NCBI GenBank assembly: GCA_002353555.1
Contig: DEJO01000037.1
Location: 27,615-59,179 of the forward strand
Direction of reading: 5' to 3'
DNA from: Prevotella sp. UBA2746
GTDB lineage: Bacteria > Bacteroidota > Bacteroidia > Bacteroidales > Bacteroidaceae
DNA: 31,565 nucleotides
Shown here one piece after another: positions 8,883 through 14,504 of the stretch (positions within the stretch are counted from its first letter, which is position 1; each line of letters starts with the position of its first letter). The notes below the pieces were generated by a model. It was not told where the DNA came from and did no database searches. It was given only the letters and a program-made list of their open reading frames with translations. The position numbers and the translations under genes are program-made.

Positions 8883-9108
8883 TTTCTACCCTTTCAATTT
8901 TCATGTTCTGTAATGTCTGATAGTTCCTCTTAACCTCCGTCAGCGTCCGGAGGTTGTCGAAGATTTCCGTTTCCAGACCGCAAACATCGTCGGTCAGCTC
9001 CATGAGCTTGTCCTGCAGCTCCGTCAAGTCACCAATAATCCTGGGTGCCGACTGGCAGATGTCGCTAAGCTTCTTCCAATTGCTTTCGCTGATACCGAAT
9101 TTGCTCAT
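8875..9108 (-). CDS. Small coiled-coil phage protein
   Basis: A 77-aa protein dominated by one long amphipathic helix from about residue 18 to 70, with a heptad-like run (LTELQDKLMELTDDVCGLET and onward). No catalytic motif is present. It overlaps the neighbours at both ends by a few bases (ATG/TGA type), marking it as part of a translationally coupled cassette. Function unknown; an assembly or scaffolding role would suit the coiled coil. Confidence 0.5.
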   Translation of the reverse strand: MSKFGISESNWKKLSDICQSAPRIIGDLTELQDKLMELTDDVCGLETEIFDNLRTLTEVKRNYQTLQNMKIERVENG

Positions 9109-9464
9109 GCGTTGCCTCCTTTCTCATAGCGTTCGCTGACATCAAAGAAATCCTGTGCTTCCAAGTCAAACTCCAGGAAGCGTACTATCTTAGTATAGTA
9201 CAGGCGTGCGATGTCATCGTCAAGCTTGCCGCTCTGGATGACAATCTGTCCGCCGTTTGCACTCCTGGTATGAACCAAGCGAGAAGGGTGCCCGTCAGGC
9301 TTACACTCTTCCAGTGCGCCCCGCACCATACCCACGAAGATATCGACCTCATTCTGACTGGTAAAGGAGCACTTCTTTGCTTTCTCCAAGAGTTGGCAAG
9401 CCTGGTCGTAGAACTTCGGGTGCTTCGCCTTCTCGTAGTGATAATCGCAGAACATTATATTCAT
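9105..9464 (-). CDS. Hypothetical phage protein
   Basis: A 119-aa protein that I do not recognise. The N-terminus MNIMFCDYHYEKAKHP has Cys and His, then helices 'FYDQACQLLEKAKKC' and 'NEVDIFVGMVRGALEEC', a short polar strand region, and a C-terminal helix rich in Phe and Asp. Nothing indicates a signal peptide or membrane segment. It overlaps both neighbours by 4 nt, so it belongs to the same coupled cassette. Confidence 0.5.
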   Translation of the reverse strand: MNIMFCDYHYEKAKHPKFYDQACQLLEKAKKCSFTSQNEVDIFVGMVRGALEECKPDGHPSRLVHTRSANGGQIVIQSGKLDDDIARLYYTKIVRFLEFDLEAQDFFDVSERYEKGGNA

Positions 9465-9805
9465 ACCGCACCTCCTTCCTTAAGCTGCTCTCCTCCACAT
9501 AATGGTGTGGGGGGGGTAAATTCTGCTTTTTGCTGCTGCAGACGCCATTCGTAATCCAGTCGCACCTGTTCCAGATGCAGCTGGCGACGCTGCTCTGCAC
9601 ATTCTAGTCTGATGGCATCACATTTCTCCTTGCATTGCACTGAGCGCATGCGCTTTCTCTCCACCATACGTTCAAAGTCTATATGGTTCTGCTCTGAACG
9701 CTCCGTGTCTATAGCTTGACATTTAGCAGCTTCTTCTCTGCGCGTGGCACGGATTTTCTCGGAAATGGCGTTGCTAGCCATTACATAATCCTCATACGTC
9801 ATCAT
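9461..9805 (-). CDS. Charged coiled-coil phage protein
   Basis: A 114-aa protein very rich in Arg, Glu and Gln. Residues about 10-95 look like one continuous helix (SEKIRATRREEAAKCQAI, ERMVERKRMRSVQCKEKC), ending in a Pro/Gly-rich tail. It has three evenly scattered Cys in the helix. It directly follows the membrane-anchored 89-aa gene, with a 4-nt overlap. An alpha-helical spanin or lysis accessory is conceivable given that neighbour, but there is no signal sequence, so function is left open. Confidence 0.5.
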   Translation of the reverse strand: MMTYEDYVMASNAISEKIRATRREEAAKCQAIDTERSEQNHIDFERMVERKRMRSVQCKEKCDAIRLECAEQRRQLHLEQVRLDYEWRLQQQKAEFTPPTPLCGGEQLKEGGAV

Positions 9806-10071
9806 TGCGCACCTCCCTGCAGCACAGCTGCCAATATATAAAGGAAAATACAGAAGACGGCGATGGCGCTGCCGCCGACGTACGTCTCCAGCTGCTCACG
9901 GTGCGCGCGGCACCATGCTCTTACTTCACTACCATGCTGTGGTATTGCTGCTACCAAAGTCTGGTACACCTGGTACCACGCTGTGGTACTCTTCCGCTGT
10001 TTCGCCGCGTTAGCGTCGACGGGCTGCAGCACCTGTGCCAAGCCGTCGAATTGCAATGTCAATTGTTGCAT
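9802..10071 (-). CDS. Small tail-anchored membrane protein, holin candidate
   Basis: An 89-aa protein with a soluble N-terminus (MQQLTLQFDGLAQVLQPVDA) and a basic middle. It has one C-terminal hydrophobic segment, about residues 66-84 (SAIAVFCIFLYILAAVLQG), and ends in GGAQ. A short phage protein with a single C-terminal transmembrane helix could be a pinholin-type or lysis-regulating protein, but no endolysin lies next to it in this window. It is the first gene of the cassette to 8685, and its ATG lies just beyond the first copy of the CACTATGTTTAAGC repeat. Confidence 0.5.
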   Translation of the reverse strand: MQQLTLQFDGLAQVLQPVDANAAKQRKSTTAWYQVYQTLVAAIPQHGSEVRAWCRAHREQLETYVGGSAIAVFCIFLYILAAVLQGGAQ

Positions 10072-10075
10072 ATTG

Positions 10076-10286
10076 CACTATGTTTAAGCTGCCGGTTCCG
10101 CCGGCACGGAGACAGAAAAACGGCTGCACTTCCCGTTGCTTAAACATAGTGACTTCACCCGAGGGCAGTTCGATGTTACGAGAAGGCAGCCGATTGTGGT
10201 TGCATTGTGGGCATTAAAAAAGCCCTGCTTTTCAAAGCTGAGCATTGTCCGATGCCCTGCGGAGTGGACTACCACTATGTTTAAGC
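10076..10286. repeat. Three copies of CACTATGTTTAAGC, one inverted
   Basis: Exact copies lie at 10076-10089 and 10273-10286, and the reverse complement at 10138-10151. The inverted copy can pair with either direct copy (48- or 121-base loop), giving two exclusive hairpins in a transcript started at the promoter just right of 10286. A hairpin AAAAGC/GCTTTT with a T-run at about 10214-10234 lies between copies 2 and 3. Confidence 0.8.
10084..10245 (-). CDS. Possible 53-aa leader peptide within repeat element
   Basis: Frame MLSFEKQGFFNAHNATTIG to SVPAEPAA, starting about 47 bases after the TACCTTTG promoter element at 10292-10299. It has no family I can name. The stop codon falls inside one copy of the 14-bp repeat (10076-10089), and a second copy, in reverse, encodes 'SLCLS' in the middle. 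The conserved object may therefore be the nucleic acid rather than the peptide. It would act as a leader ORF for the 89-aa gene that follows at 10071. Coding status is uncertain. Confidence 0.35.
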   Translation of the reverse strand: MLSFEKQGFFNAHNATTIGCLLVTSNCPRVKSLCLSNGKCSRFSVSVPAEPAA

Positions 10287-10291
10287 GAGGG

Positions 10292-10299
10292 CAAAGGTA
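10292..10299 (-). promoter_or_regulatory. -7 promoter element before the small-gene cassette
   Basis: The minus strand reads TACCTTTG then CCC, a full match to TAnnTTTG. The predicted transcript start falls at the edge of the 14-bp repeat copy at 10273-10286. Confidence 0.6.
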
Positions 10300-10303
10300 A
10301 AGC

Positions 10304-10341
10304 AAAATCCCGAAACCTCCAAGAGATTTCGGGATTTTTTT
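10304..10341. terminator. Bidirectional terminator after BRCT gene
   Basis: Perfect 12-bp stem AAAATCCCGAAA (10304-10315) with TTTCGGGATTTT (10327-10338), 11-base loop. It directly follows the stop of the BRCT gene on the minus strand and has a longer T-run on the plus side. Confidence 0.85.
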
Positions 10342-10870
10342 ATGAGATATTGTATTTTTCAAAAATTTCAAGCAGCTCTGGCTCTTCAATCACCTTAATG
10401 TCTATACCTTTATCTCTCAGTAGTTGGATTTTGTTCATCTTCGATGGTCCGGCACCTCGACCAACAATAACGATATTGGTCTTAGCAGATATGGAGCTGT
10501 TAATATCTGCACCATATTTTTTCAGGATGTTGGCAAGGTCTTCTCTCATGGGATAGGCATCAATCACACCTGTGATGACAACTTTCTGCTGAAAGAACGG
10601 CGTTGACTGGTTAGCGACTTCTGAAGCATCAATTGGCTTTTTAACATCCGAACTTAATTTTGTAGCAGCATAGGTAGAAAAACGATAGCCTCTTAGTCCA
10701 TTAATGTGCTGTCGAATTTCTGCTGCATTCTTGTCAAGCGATTCAACTGCGAGTTGATAACGCTGCGGGTCTTCTGTCACGCCTGAAAGCGTGTCGGAAT
10801 AGAAAGACAAAATATTCATAATGTCATTACACCTGTTCCAAATATTGGTAATAATCTCTTTACGTTCCAT
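10340..10870 (-). CDS. BRCT-domain protein
   Basis: A 176-aa protein from the Met of MERKEIITNIWNRC (ATG at 10870). The longer reading to 10936 would begin upstream of the promoter element and is rejected. An N-terminal helical region (about 1-85) is followed by a C-terminal BRCT domain, about 95-172. The pattern is 'QQKVVITGVID' strand, 'REDLANILKKYGADINSSIS' helix and turn, 'KTNIVIVGRGAGPSKMNKIQLLRDKGI' and 'IKVIEEPELLEIF'. It matches the BRCT copies in NAD-dependent DNA ligases and exonuclease-like proteins. No ligase or nuclease domain is attached. BRCT domains bind DNA ends or partner proteins; a DNA metabolism role in the phage is inference. It is monocistronic with its own promoter and terminator. 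Confidence 0.8.
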   Translation of the reverse strand: MERKEIITNIWNRCNDIMNILSFYSDTLSGVTEDPQRYQLAVESLDKNAAEIRQHINGLRGYRFSTYAATKLSSDVKKPIDASEVANQSTPFFQQKVVITGVIDAYPMREDLANILKKYGADINSSISAKTNIVIVGRGAGPSKMNKIQLLRDKGIDIKVIEEPELLEIFEKYNIS

Positions 10871-10907
10871 ATTTCTTTCTTTTGCTGTTATTTTTTGATA
10901 CCAACTG

Positions 10908-10915
10908 CAAAAATA
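10908..10915 (-). promoter_or_regulatory. -7 promoter element for BRCT gene
   Basis: The minus strand reads TATTTTTG then CAG, matching TAnnTTTG, 37 bases before the chosen ATG at 10870. Confidence 0.6.
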
Positions 10916-10960
10916 CAAATTATCCTCAACATTCACATGCTGAGGATAAAAAAAATGGTA

Positions 10961-11275
10961 TCAAAAAATAAAAAGAGGTGGCGATTTGGATAATTTTTCC
11001 TTATAGTCAGCTATTGCAGCATGTAAAGCGCGGTATCGTCCGTGCATAGTATTTTCATCTGCATATTTCCAGAATTCCCAAATATCGAAATCCTCTCCAC
11101 CTTTATAGCTTGACAACAAGGTGATACAATCGTCTTCTGCATCATAGACAGCAGCTTCCACCCTATAACCACCACCAAAATCAGCAGACAATTTCTCAGC
11201 AACAAATATTGTTGCATCATCTTCAGGTTTTTGACTGGTATTGTTCCAGTTTCCATCAAGTTTATCAACATTCAT
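10961..11275 (-). CDS. Small acidic hypothetical protein, possibly leaderless
   Basis: A 104-aa acidic protein from MNVDKLDGNWNNTSQK. It is rich in Asp, Glu and aromatic residues, with 'GGGYRVEAAVYDAEDDCITL' as a likely hairpin of strands, 'EDFDIWEFWKYADE' and a C-terminal helix. I do not recognise the family. Small acidic phage proteins can be DNA mimics or anti-defence factors, and ArdC is nearby, but nothing specific supports that here. The -7 element TATCTTTG ends only four bases before the ATG, so the mRNA would start at or next to the start codon. The Met five codons further upstream lies inside the promoter element and is not used. Confidence 0.6.
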   Translation of the reverse strand: MNVDKLDGNWNNTSQKPEDDATIFVAEKLSADFGGGYRVEAAVYDAEDDCITLLSSYKGGEDFDIWEFWKYADENTMHGRYRALHAAIADYKEKLSKSPPLFIF

Positions 11276-11279
11276 GCTG

Positions 11280-11287
11280 CAAAGATA
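11280..11287 (-). promoter_or_regulatory. -7 promoter element abutting the start codon
   Basis: The minus strand reads TATCTTTG, then CAGC, then the ATG of the 104-aa gene. The usual distance from this element to the transcription start would put +1 at or next to the ATG. Confidence 0.6.
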
Positions 11288-11288
11288 C

Positions 11289-11326
11289 AAAAAATGCGGG
11301 AACTCTTTAATGTTCCGGCATTTTTT
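11289..11326. terminator. Bidirectional rho-independent terminator
   Basis: AAAAAATGC (11289-11297) pairs with GCATTTTTT (11318-11326), continuing inward as GGAAC/GTTCC after one mismatch, with T-runs on both strands. On the minus strand it would end transcripts coming through the phosphoribosyltransferase gene and the structured region at 11340-11892. Confidence 0.75.
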
Positions 11327-11339
11327 GAGTAAAACAACC

Positions 11340-11892
11340 TATCAGGCGGTTGCGAAAAAGTTGTGAACACCATTTTTTCGTAACTGCCTGATACCCATGA
11401 CTAAAATCTTCGCTTCCTTGGATTTGCAAGGAAGTATGACGGATACCCCTCCCGACACCGCCCTATGTCCCCCATGTAATTACACCCCAACAAAACGCGC
11501 GGAATATGTACGGGGCATAGCATTTGCGGTCGTGTGGCACCCCATGCTTTCCGGGCATGGTTGGCTGTCGATGGAGCATGATGACCGTGCAACGTAACGA
11601 GTAGCGGCATGGGTGTGTGTCTGACGTATAGCGCCTGTGTTGCGTAGCACGTAGCGATGTGTGCGTATGTACTCGTCGCGAAGAACAGGCGCCATGCGTC
11701 GTAAGACTTACACCCATGCCGCTACGAGAGTAGTGGAGCAGTCACCATGCCCAGAGACAGCCGGAGTAGTCATTACTCCGGTGCCACCGAATGACCGTGC
11801 CCTACAAGAAGACGATGCCGGTTTACCCATGGCCATCGTCTGCAGCCATAGGGCGCATATATAAGGGAAGCCCTCGTCTATTGGTGACGAGG
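11340..11892. ncRNA. Candidate large structured phage RNA (unrecognised class)
   Basis: This 587-base gap lacks a credible ORF but holds many perfect, mostly nested helices. The closing stem is CGCCCTATG (11459-11467) with CATAGGGCG (11847-11855). Inside it are TGTA and GGGCA (11507-11517) with TGCCC-TACA (11798-11806), then CGGTC (11527-11531) with GACCG (11793-11797). A four-way junction follows: 11534-11541/11780-11787, 11542-11547/11555-11560, 11563-11569/11756-11762 and 11763-11768/11774-11779, with two unpaired bases. GCATGATGAC (11576-11585) pairs with GTCACCATGC, leading to a long hairpin (11601-11616 with 11710-11725, extended to 11638/11685). Further hairpins lie at 11340-11393 (20 bp), 11412-11433, 11811-11840 and 11872-11892. 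G-U pairs fit the plus strand better, while the terminator at 11289-11326 and neighbouring genes favour minus. The strand is undecided. Confidence 0.65.
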
Positions 11893-12408
11893 AAACGCAA
11901 CAGTCTTGGCGAGGAACACCGACAGTGCCACTGAAGCACCAGCAGCTTCCAGAGCACCGATGAAAGCCGTTGCCGACTTTCCGGTAGTGTAGATGTCATC
12001 GACAACTAACACTTTTCGGTTGCGGAAGTAGCTGCTGTCGATATCGACGAAGTGCTTGATGTTCGTCGCCAGCTCATACTCTCCGGTGATGTGTGCCCGC
12101 CGGCGACTACCACTCACGCGGATGTGGTCAAAGCCGTTGTCTGCACCTGTCAGACTGCACAACTCACAGGAGAATCTTTTCCACCTGCGCACATTAGCGC
12201 AATGGGTACTGGCAGGGATACAGACCACTGTGACGTTGGACAGATCCATTGCTGCGAGTGCACGGGCGAACTGTCTGGCTGCCCATCGGGAATAGACGTT
12301 ACGCCCGTCCTTGAAGCCGAGTATCATCCGGCATACATCCTGATCCTCGAATGAGGACTTACCCCAATAGCGGCGAGGAATATAGCTGTATAGTGCAAAC
12401 TTCATCAT
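11878..12408 (-). CDS. ComF-like phosphoribosyltransferase-fold protein
   Basis: A 176-aa protein from MMKFALYSYIPRRYW (ATG at 12408). The longer frame to 12558 runs into ArdC and is rejected. The type I PRTase PRPP-binding signature VLVVDDIYTTGKSA lies at about residues 133-146, after a strand and the helix region expected of the fold. The N-terminal half has 'ILGFKDGRN' and 'VVCIPAS', matching the ComF/amidophosphoribosyl family pattern of 'LK(Y/F)xG' and 'hhPVP'. ComF proteins act in DNA uptake or nucleotide metabolism. A phage copy between an antirestriction gene and a structured region is unusual. Cys and His residues at about 26, 63, 69, 70, 81 and 84 do not form a clear zinc ribbon. 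Its stop lies in a CCTCGTC/GACGAGG hairpin. Confidence 0.8.
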   Translation of the reverse strand: MMKFALYSYIPRRYWGKSSFEDQDVCRMILGFKDGRNVYSRWAARQFARALAAMDLSNVTVVCIPASTHCANVRRWKRFSCELCSLTGADNGFDHIRVSGSRRRAHITGEYELATNIKHFVDIDSSYFRNRKVLVVDDIYTTGKSATAFIGALEAAGASVALSVFLAKTVAFPRHQ

Positions 12409-12439
12409 AAGGCTGGAGATTTGAAGGTGAGACAAAAAG

Positions 12440-12467
12440 AAAGAAGGCTGCCTATGCAACCTTCTTT
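12440..12467 (-). terminator. Terminator overlapping the end of the ArdC gene
   Basis: AAAGAAGG (12440-12447) pairs with CCTTCTTT (12460-12467). On the minus strand it is followed by CTTTTTG, and the ArdC stop codon lies in the loop. It may limit read-through into the phosphoribosyltransferase gene. Confidence 0.6.
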
Positions 12468-13564
12468 GTCTTGCGCTTAGCCTTCTTAGGCTTAGCATCT
12501 GTTTCAGCAACCTCTGCTCCCAGTGCGTCGAGGCACTTGGTGAGCATAGAGGTGGCACGTCGTACGTCGGTCAGGACCGTATTGATGAACGAAGGTTTCT
12601 CCTTGAGAGCCTTAAGCCACGCCTTGAGGTAAGCGGCACTTTCCTCTTTGATATGGCTGCCGAAGCCATATCGCTGAGCAGTGACGGCAGCACCCATCTC
12701 TGCCACGAGCTCTTCGCGTGCATACTCCGGAGAACCAAAGGTAACGCCTGGCTGGAGCCTGTTGAGCTGGTCTGCAGCTCCGGTAGAGTGTATGCACTCG
12801 TGGAATGCTGTTGAGTAGTAAGACTGCCCGTCCTGGAACTGGTCTTTCTCCGGAAGGATGATCTCATTCTTACCGGGAGAGAAGAAGGCTCTGTCTTGAT
12901 GCTGGGAGTGGATAGGGCATATCCACTTATTCTCGGTCGCCATCAGGTCGAACGGTTTGAATTCGAAGCCGTCAGTGCTGACGGGGTTGTCTGGGATAAG
13001 TCCGGACTGCAACTTGTTGTAGAGCTCCGGTCGGGCTTCAGCGATATTCGTCTGATCGATGTTGAAGACATCATAGACGGTTGTCGATGGGTAGACACTA
13101 TACTTAGCCTGCTCAGACGTGGAGAGAAGTTTATAATCCTCATACTTTATTTTCTCTCCATCCTCACCCTTCACCGTGAATGTGGTGAGGAACACCGGGA
13201 AAGACGATTCCCCTTTCATGACGTGAACCCACGGCAGCTTGGCACCCTCTGCATCGACGGCAGGCACTCTGCCTTCAGGTGAGTCCTGGAAGTTAAGTGA
13301 TACGCACTTGTTATAAGTGAGGAACACCGGCAGCCGGTAGCCTTTCTCTTCACAATGCATCAGGAGCATGAACGTGTTCATGCCGTTGTATTCACGTCCG
13401 CTGATGTTGCGTGGCCATGCCAGCCCTTCCGTGAACCAAGGTTTCTTCCAGTCTTGCTGGATGGACTCAATCTTCTCAATCATCATGTCTGCGAAGAGCT
13501 TGATGGCGCGATCTTCCTTGTTAGCCGAATGGTTCAGCTTGCTGTTGTTTTTTCTTGTCTTCAT
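12452..13564 (-). CDS. ardC: ArdC-type antirestriction protein with zincin metalloprotease domain
   Basis: A 370-aa protein. Residues about 20-165 form the ArdC N-terminal ssDNA-binding domain, with 'DWKKPWFTEGLAWPRNISGREYNGMNTFMLL' split over two helices, and 'GAKLPWVHVMKGES' and 'FPVFLTTFTV' strands. Residues about 240-300 form the zincin-like domain with the HExxH motif as H255-E256-C-I-H259. This domain also carries 'YAREELVAEMGAA', whose Glu is the likely third ligand. The tail is Lys-rich. ArdC proteins of plasmids and phages protect incoming DNA from restriction. The gene ends in TAG, with a terminator overlapping the stop. Promoter not evident; a 75-aa gene lies 41 bases upstream. Confidence 0.85.
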   Translation of the reverse strand: MKTRKNNSKLNHSANKEDRAIKLFADMMIEKIESIQQDWKKPWFTEGLAWPRNISGREYNGMNTFMLLMHCEEKGYRLPVFLTYNKCVSLNFQDSPEGRVPAVDAEGAKLPWVHVMKGESSFPVFLTTFTVKGEDGEKIKYEDYKLLSTSEQAKYSVYPSTTVYDVFNIDQTNIAEARPELYNKLQSGLIPDNPVSTDGFEFKPFDLMATENKWICPIHSQHQDRAFFSPGKNEIILPEKDQFQDGQSYYSTAFHECIHSTGAADQLNRLQPGVTFGSPEYAREELVAEMGAAVTAQRYGFGSHIKEESAAYLKAWLKALKEKPSFINTVLTDVRRATSMLTKCLDALGAEVAETDAKPKKAKRKTKKVA

Positions 13565-13605
13565 GATTGTAATGTTTTAATGGTTTATAATAGGTGAATT
13601 GCGAT

Positions 13606-13833
13606 TTAGGCTGCCTGGTCTACTGTGATGTAGAGGATGTTGATATACATTTCCATGGCTCTTGACTCCGCGATTGAGCAAGCTTCTCCGTAGGAGTCAG
13701 CATCTACTTCAAATTCGTAGTACTCATTGTCTTCACAAGCAACTGTTACGTTGTACGTGTTGTAGCTGGTCATTCTGCCGAGATGCTGTTTGAAGCTGTG
13801 GCGGTGGTGAGATGTCATTGTTGTCGTTGTCAT
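13606..13833 (-). CDS. Small hypothetical protein upstream of ardC
   Basis: A 75-aa frame. The first 20 residues (MTTTTMTSHHRHSFKQHLGR) are Thr/His-rich and may be non-coding, since a second start at MTSYNTYNVTVACEDNEYYE (13773) gives a 55-aa acidic protein. That core has the strand-helix pattern 'YNVTVACEDNEYYEFEVDADSYGEACSIAESRAMEMY', a common shape for small beta-alpha phage proteins. The family is not recognised. It reads in the same direction as ardC and is probably co-transcribed with it. The long region upstream is the structured element at 13887-14034. Confidence 0.5.
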   Translation of the reverse strand: MTTTTMTSHHRHSFKQHLGRMTSYNTYNVTVACEDNEYYEFEVDADSYGEACSIAESRAMEMYINILYITVDQAA

Positions 13834-13886
13834 AATTGTTGATTTTTTGAATAAAACTTGAAGCGCCTGGCGCTTTTGTAATTTTT

Positions 13887-14034
13887 ACGTGCAGAAGTAG
13901 ACAAGCAAAAAGAAGGCACGTTAAACCAAGGGAACGCCGTAAAAATTTTACGGCAGCTTGAAGTTTTTCGATACAGGAAAGCCTTCCCGAAAAACTTTAA
14001 AAATTTTACGAGCGAAATGGGTATGCGCCCTTGG
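13887..14034. other. Dense cluster of inverted repeats (structured RNA or DNA site)
   Basis: Helices by eye are ACGTGC/GCACGT (13887-13892, 13916-13921), CCAAGGG/CCCTTGG (13926-13932, 14028-14034), GCCGTAAAA/TTTTACGGC (13936-13944, 13946-13954) and AAGTTTTTCG/CGAAAAACTT (13961-13970, 13988-13997) capped by GGAA/TTCC. The CCAAGGG stem encloses the last two as a three-way junction. A 13-base direct repeat TAAAAATTTTACG lies at 13940 and 13998. On the minus strand this would be the leader of the 75-aa gene. A palindromic AAGCGCC/GGCGCTT lies just left, at 13860-13874. Confidence 0.6.
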
Positions 14035-14050
14035 CGAGAGCCGTTTGCTG

Positions 14051-14058
14051 TACCTTTG
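14051..14058 (+). promoter_or_regulatory. Plus-strand promoter element opposing the phage operons
   Basis: TACCTTTG matches TAnnTTTG exactly, with TTGG about 20 bases upstream as a -33 candidate. It points right, toward the 3' end of the TerL gene. The palindrome TTTGCAAA here gives only a poor minus-strand element. Confidence 0.5.
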
Positions 14059-14504
14059 CAAAGGAAAAATCAAACGCACGGCAGCAGAAAGGACAAAAAA
14101 TCAACAATGACAACGGATGACATCAGCAACAGCCATGGCGACAGCCTATAGGAAGAAAGACTAGCCGACACAACGACAGGGGCTGAAGACGGGTACCACG
14201 AATCAGAAGGATGCCACCGTAGGAGAGCATCAACCGCCGAGACGGCAATGGAAGGCGACATCTCTACCAGTGGACCGGCAGCAAAAGCAGGCTCACCATA
14301 AATCAAAAACATACATGAAGACAAACAAACAAGCAAGCAAAGAAGGCTGACAAGGTACATCGCACCCTCTTCGCCATGATGACAGAGAAGTACCGTCCGG
14401 CATGACAGGAGGAGACCAAACGGAAAGCAGGCAGACGCTCACGCGCCCACCTGCGGACAAAATATACGGTAAAACAAAAAAATACTGTGTCGTGAAGAGG
14501 GAGG
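14059..14504 (+). other. Gene-free stretch with fragmented plus-strand reading frames
   Basis: No intact gene was found in the 446 bases before TerL ends. Downstream of the plus-strand promoter element, ATG at 14107 opens MTTDDISNSHGDSL, then an in-frame TAG, then 49 open codons to TAA at 14299-14301. ATG at 14315 opens MKTNKQ. Its frame stops at 14348, but a +1 shift within the tetranucleotide run ACAAACAAGCAAGCAA would continue as KKADKVHRTLFAMMTEKYRPA to a TGA at 14403, then 29 more open codons. The polar, basic composition looks coding. It may be a decayed small gene or pair of genes, or simply unconstrained sequence. Confidence 0.35.

Noticed and set aside
10084..10389. 101-aa version of the small frame starting at 10389
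   Set aside because: It would start inside the BRCT gene and run through the promoter and terminator; the 53-aa version from 10245 is the only reasonable reading.
11397..11597. Frames of 60-85 aa across the structured region
   Set aside because: All are overlapped by strong inverted repeats, show no coding bias, and several exist in multiple frames.
14107..14301. TAG recoded as an amino acid throughout the phage (code 15)
   Set aside because: ArdC (12452) and the 268-aa gene (17527) end in TAG at sensible C-termini, and the replication and structural genes need no read-through.
14070..14360. 96-aa minus-strand frame with an apparent signal peptide
   Set aside because: Its hydrophobic start is the complement of a Lys-rich plus-strand run (AAACAAACAAGC), with no promoter or ribosome site; likely a shadow.
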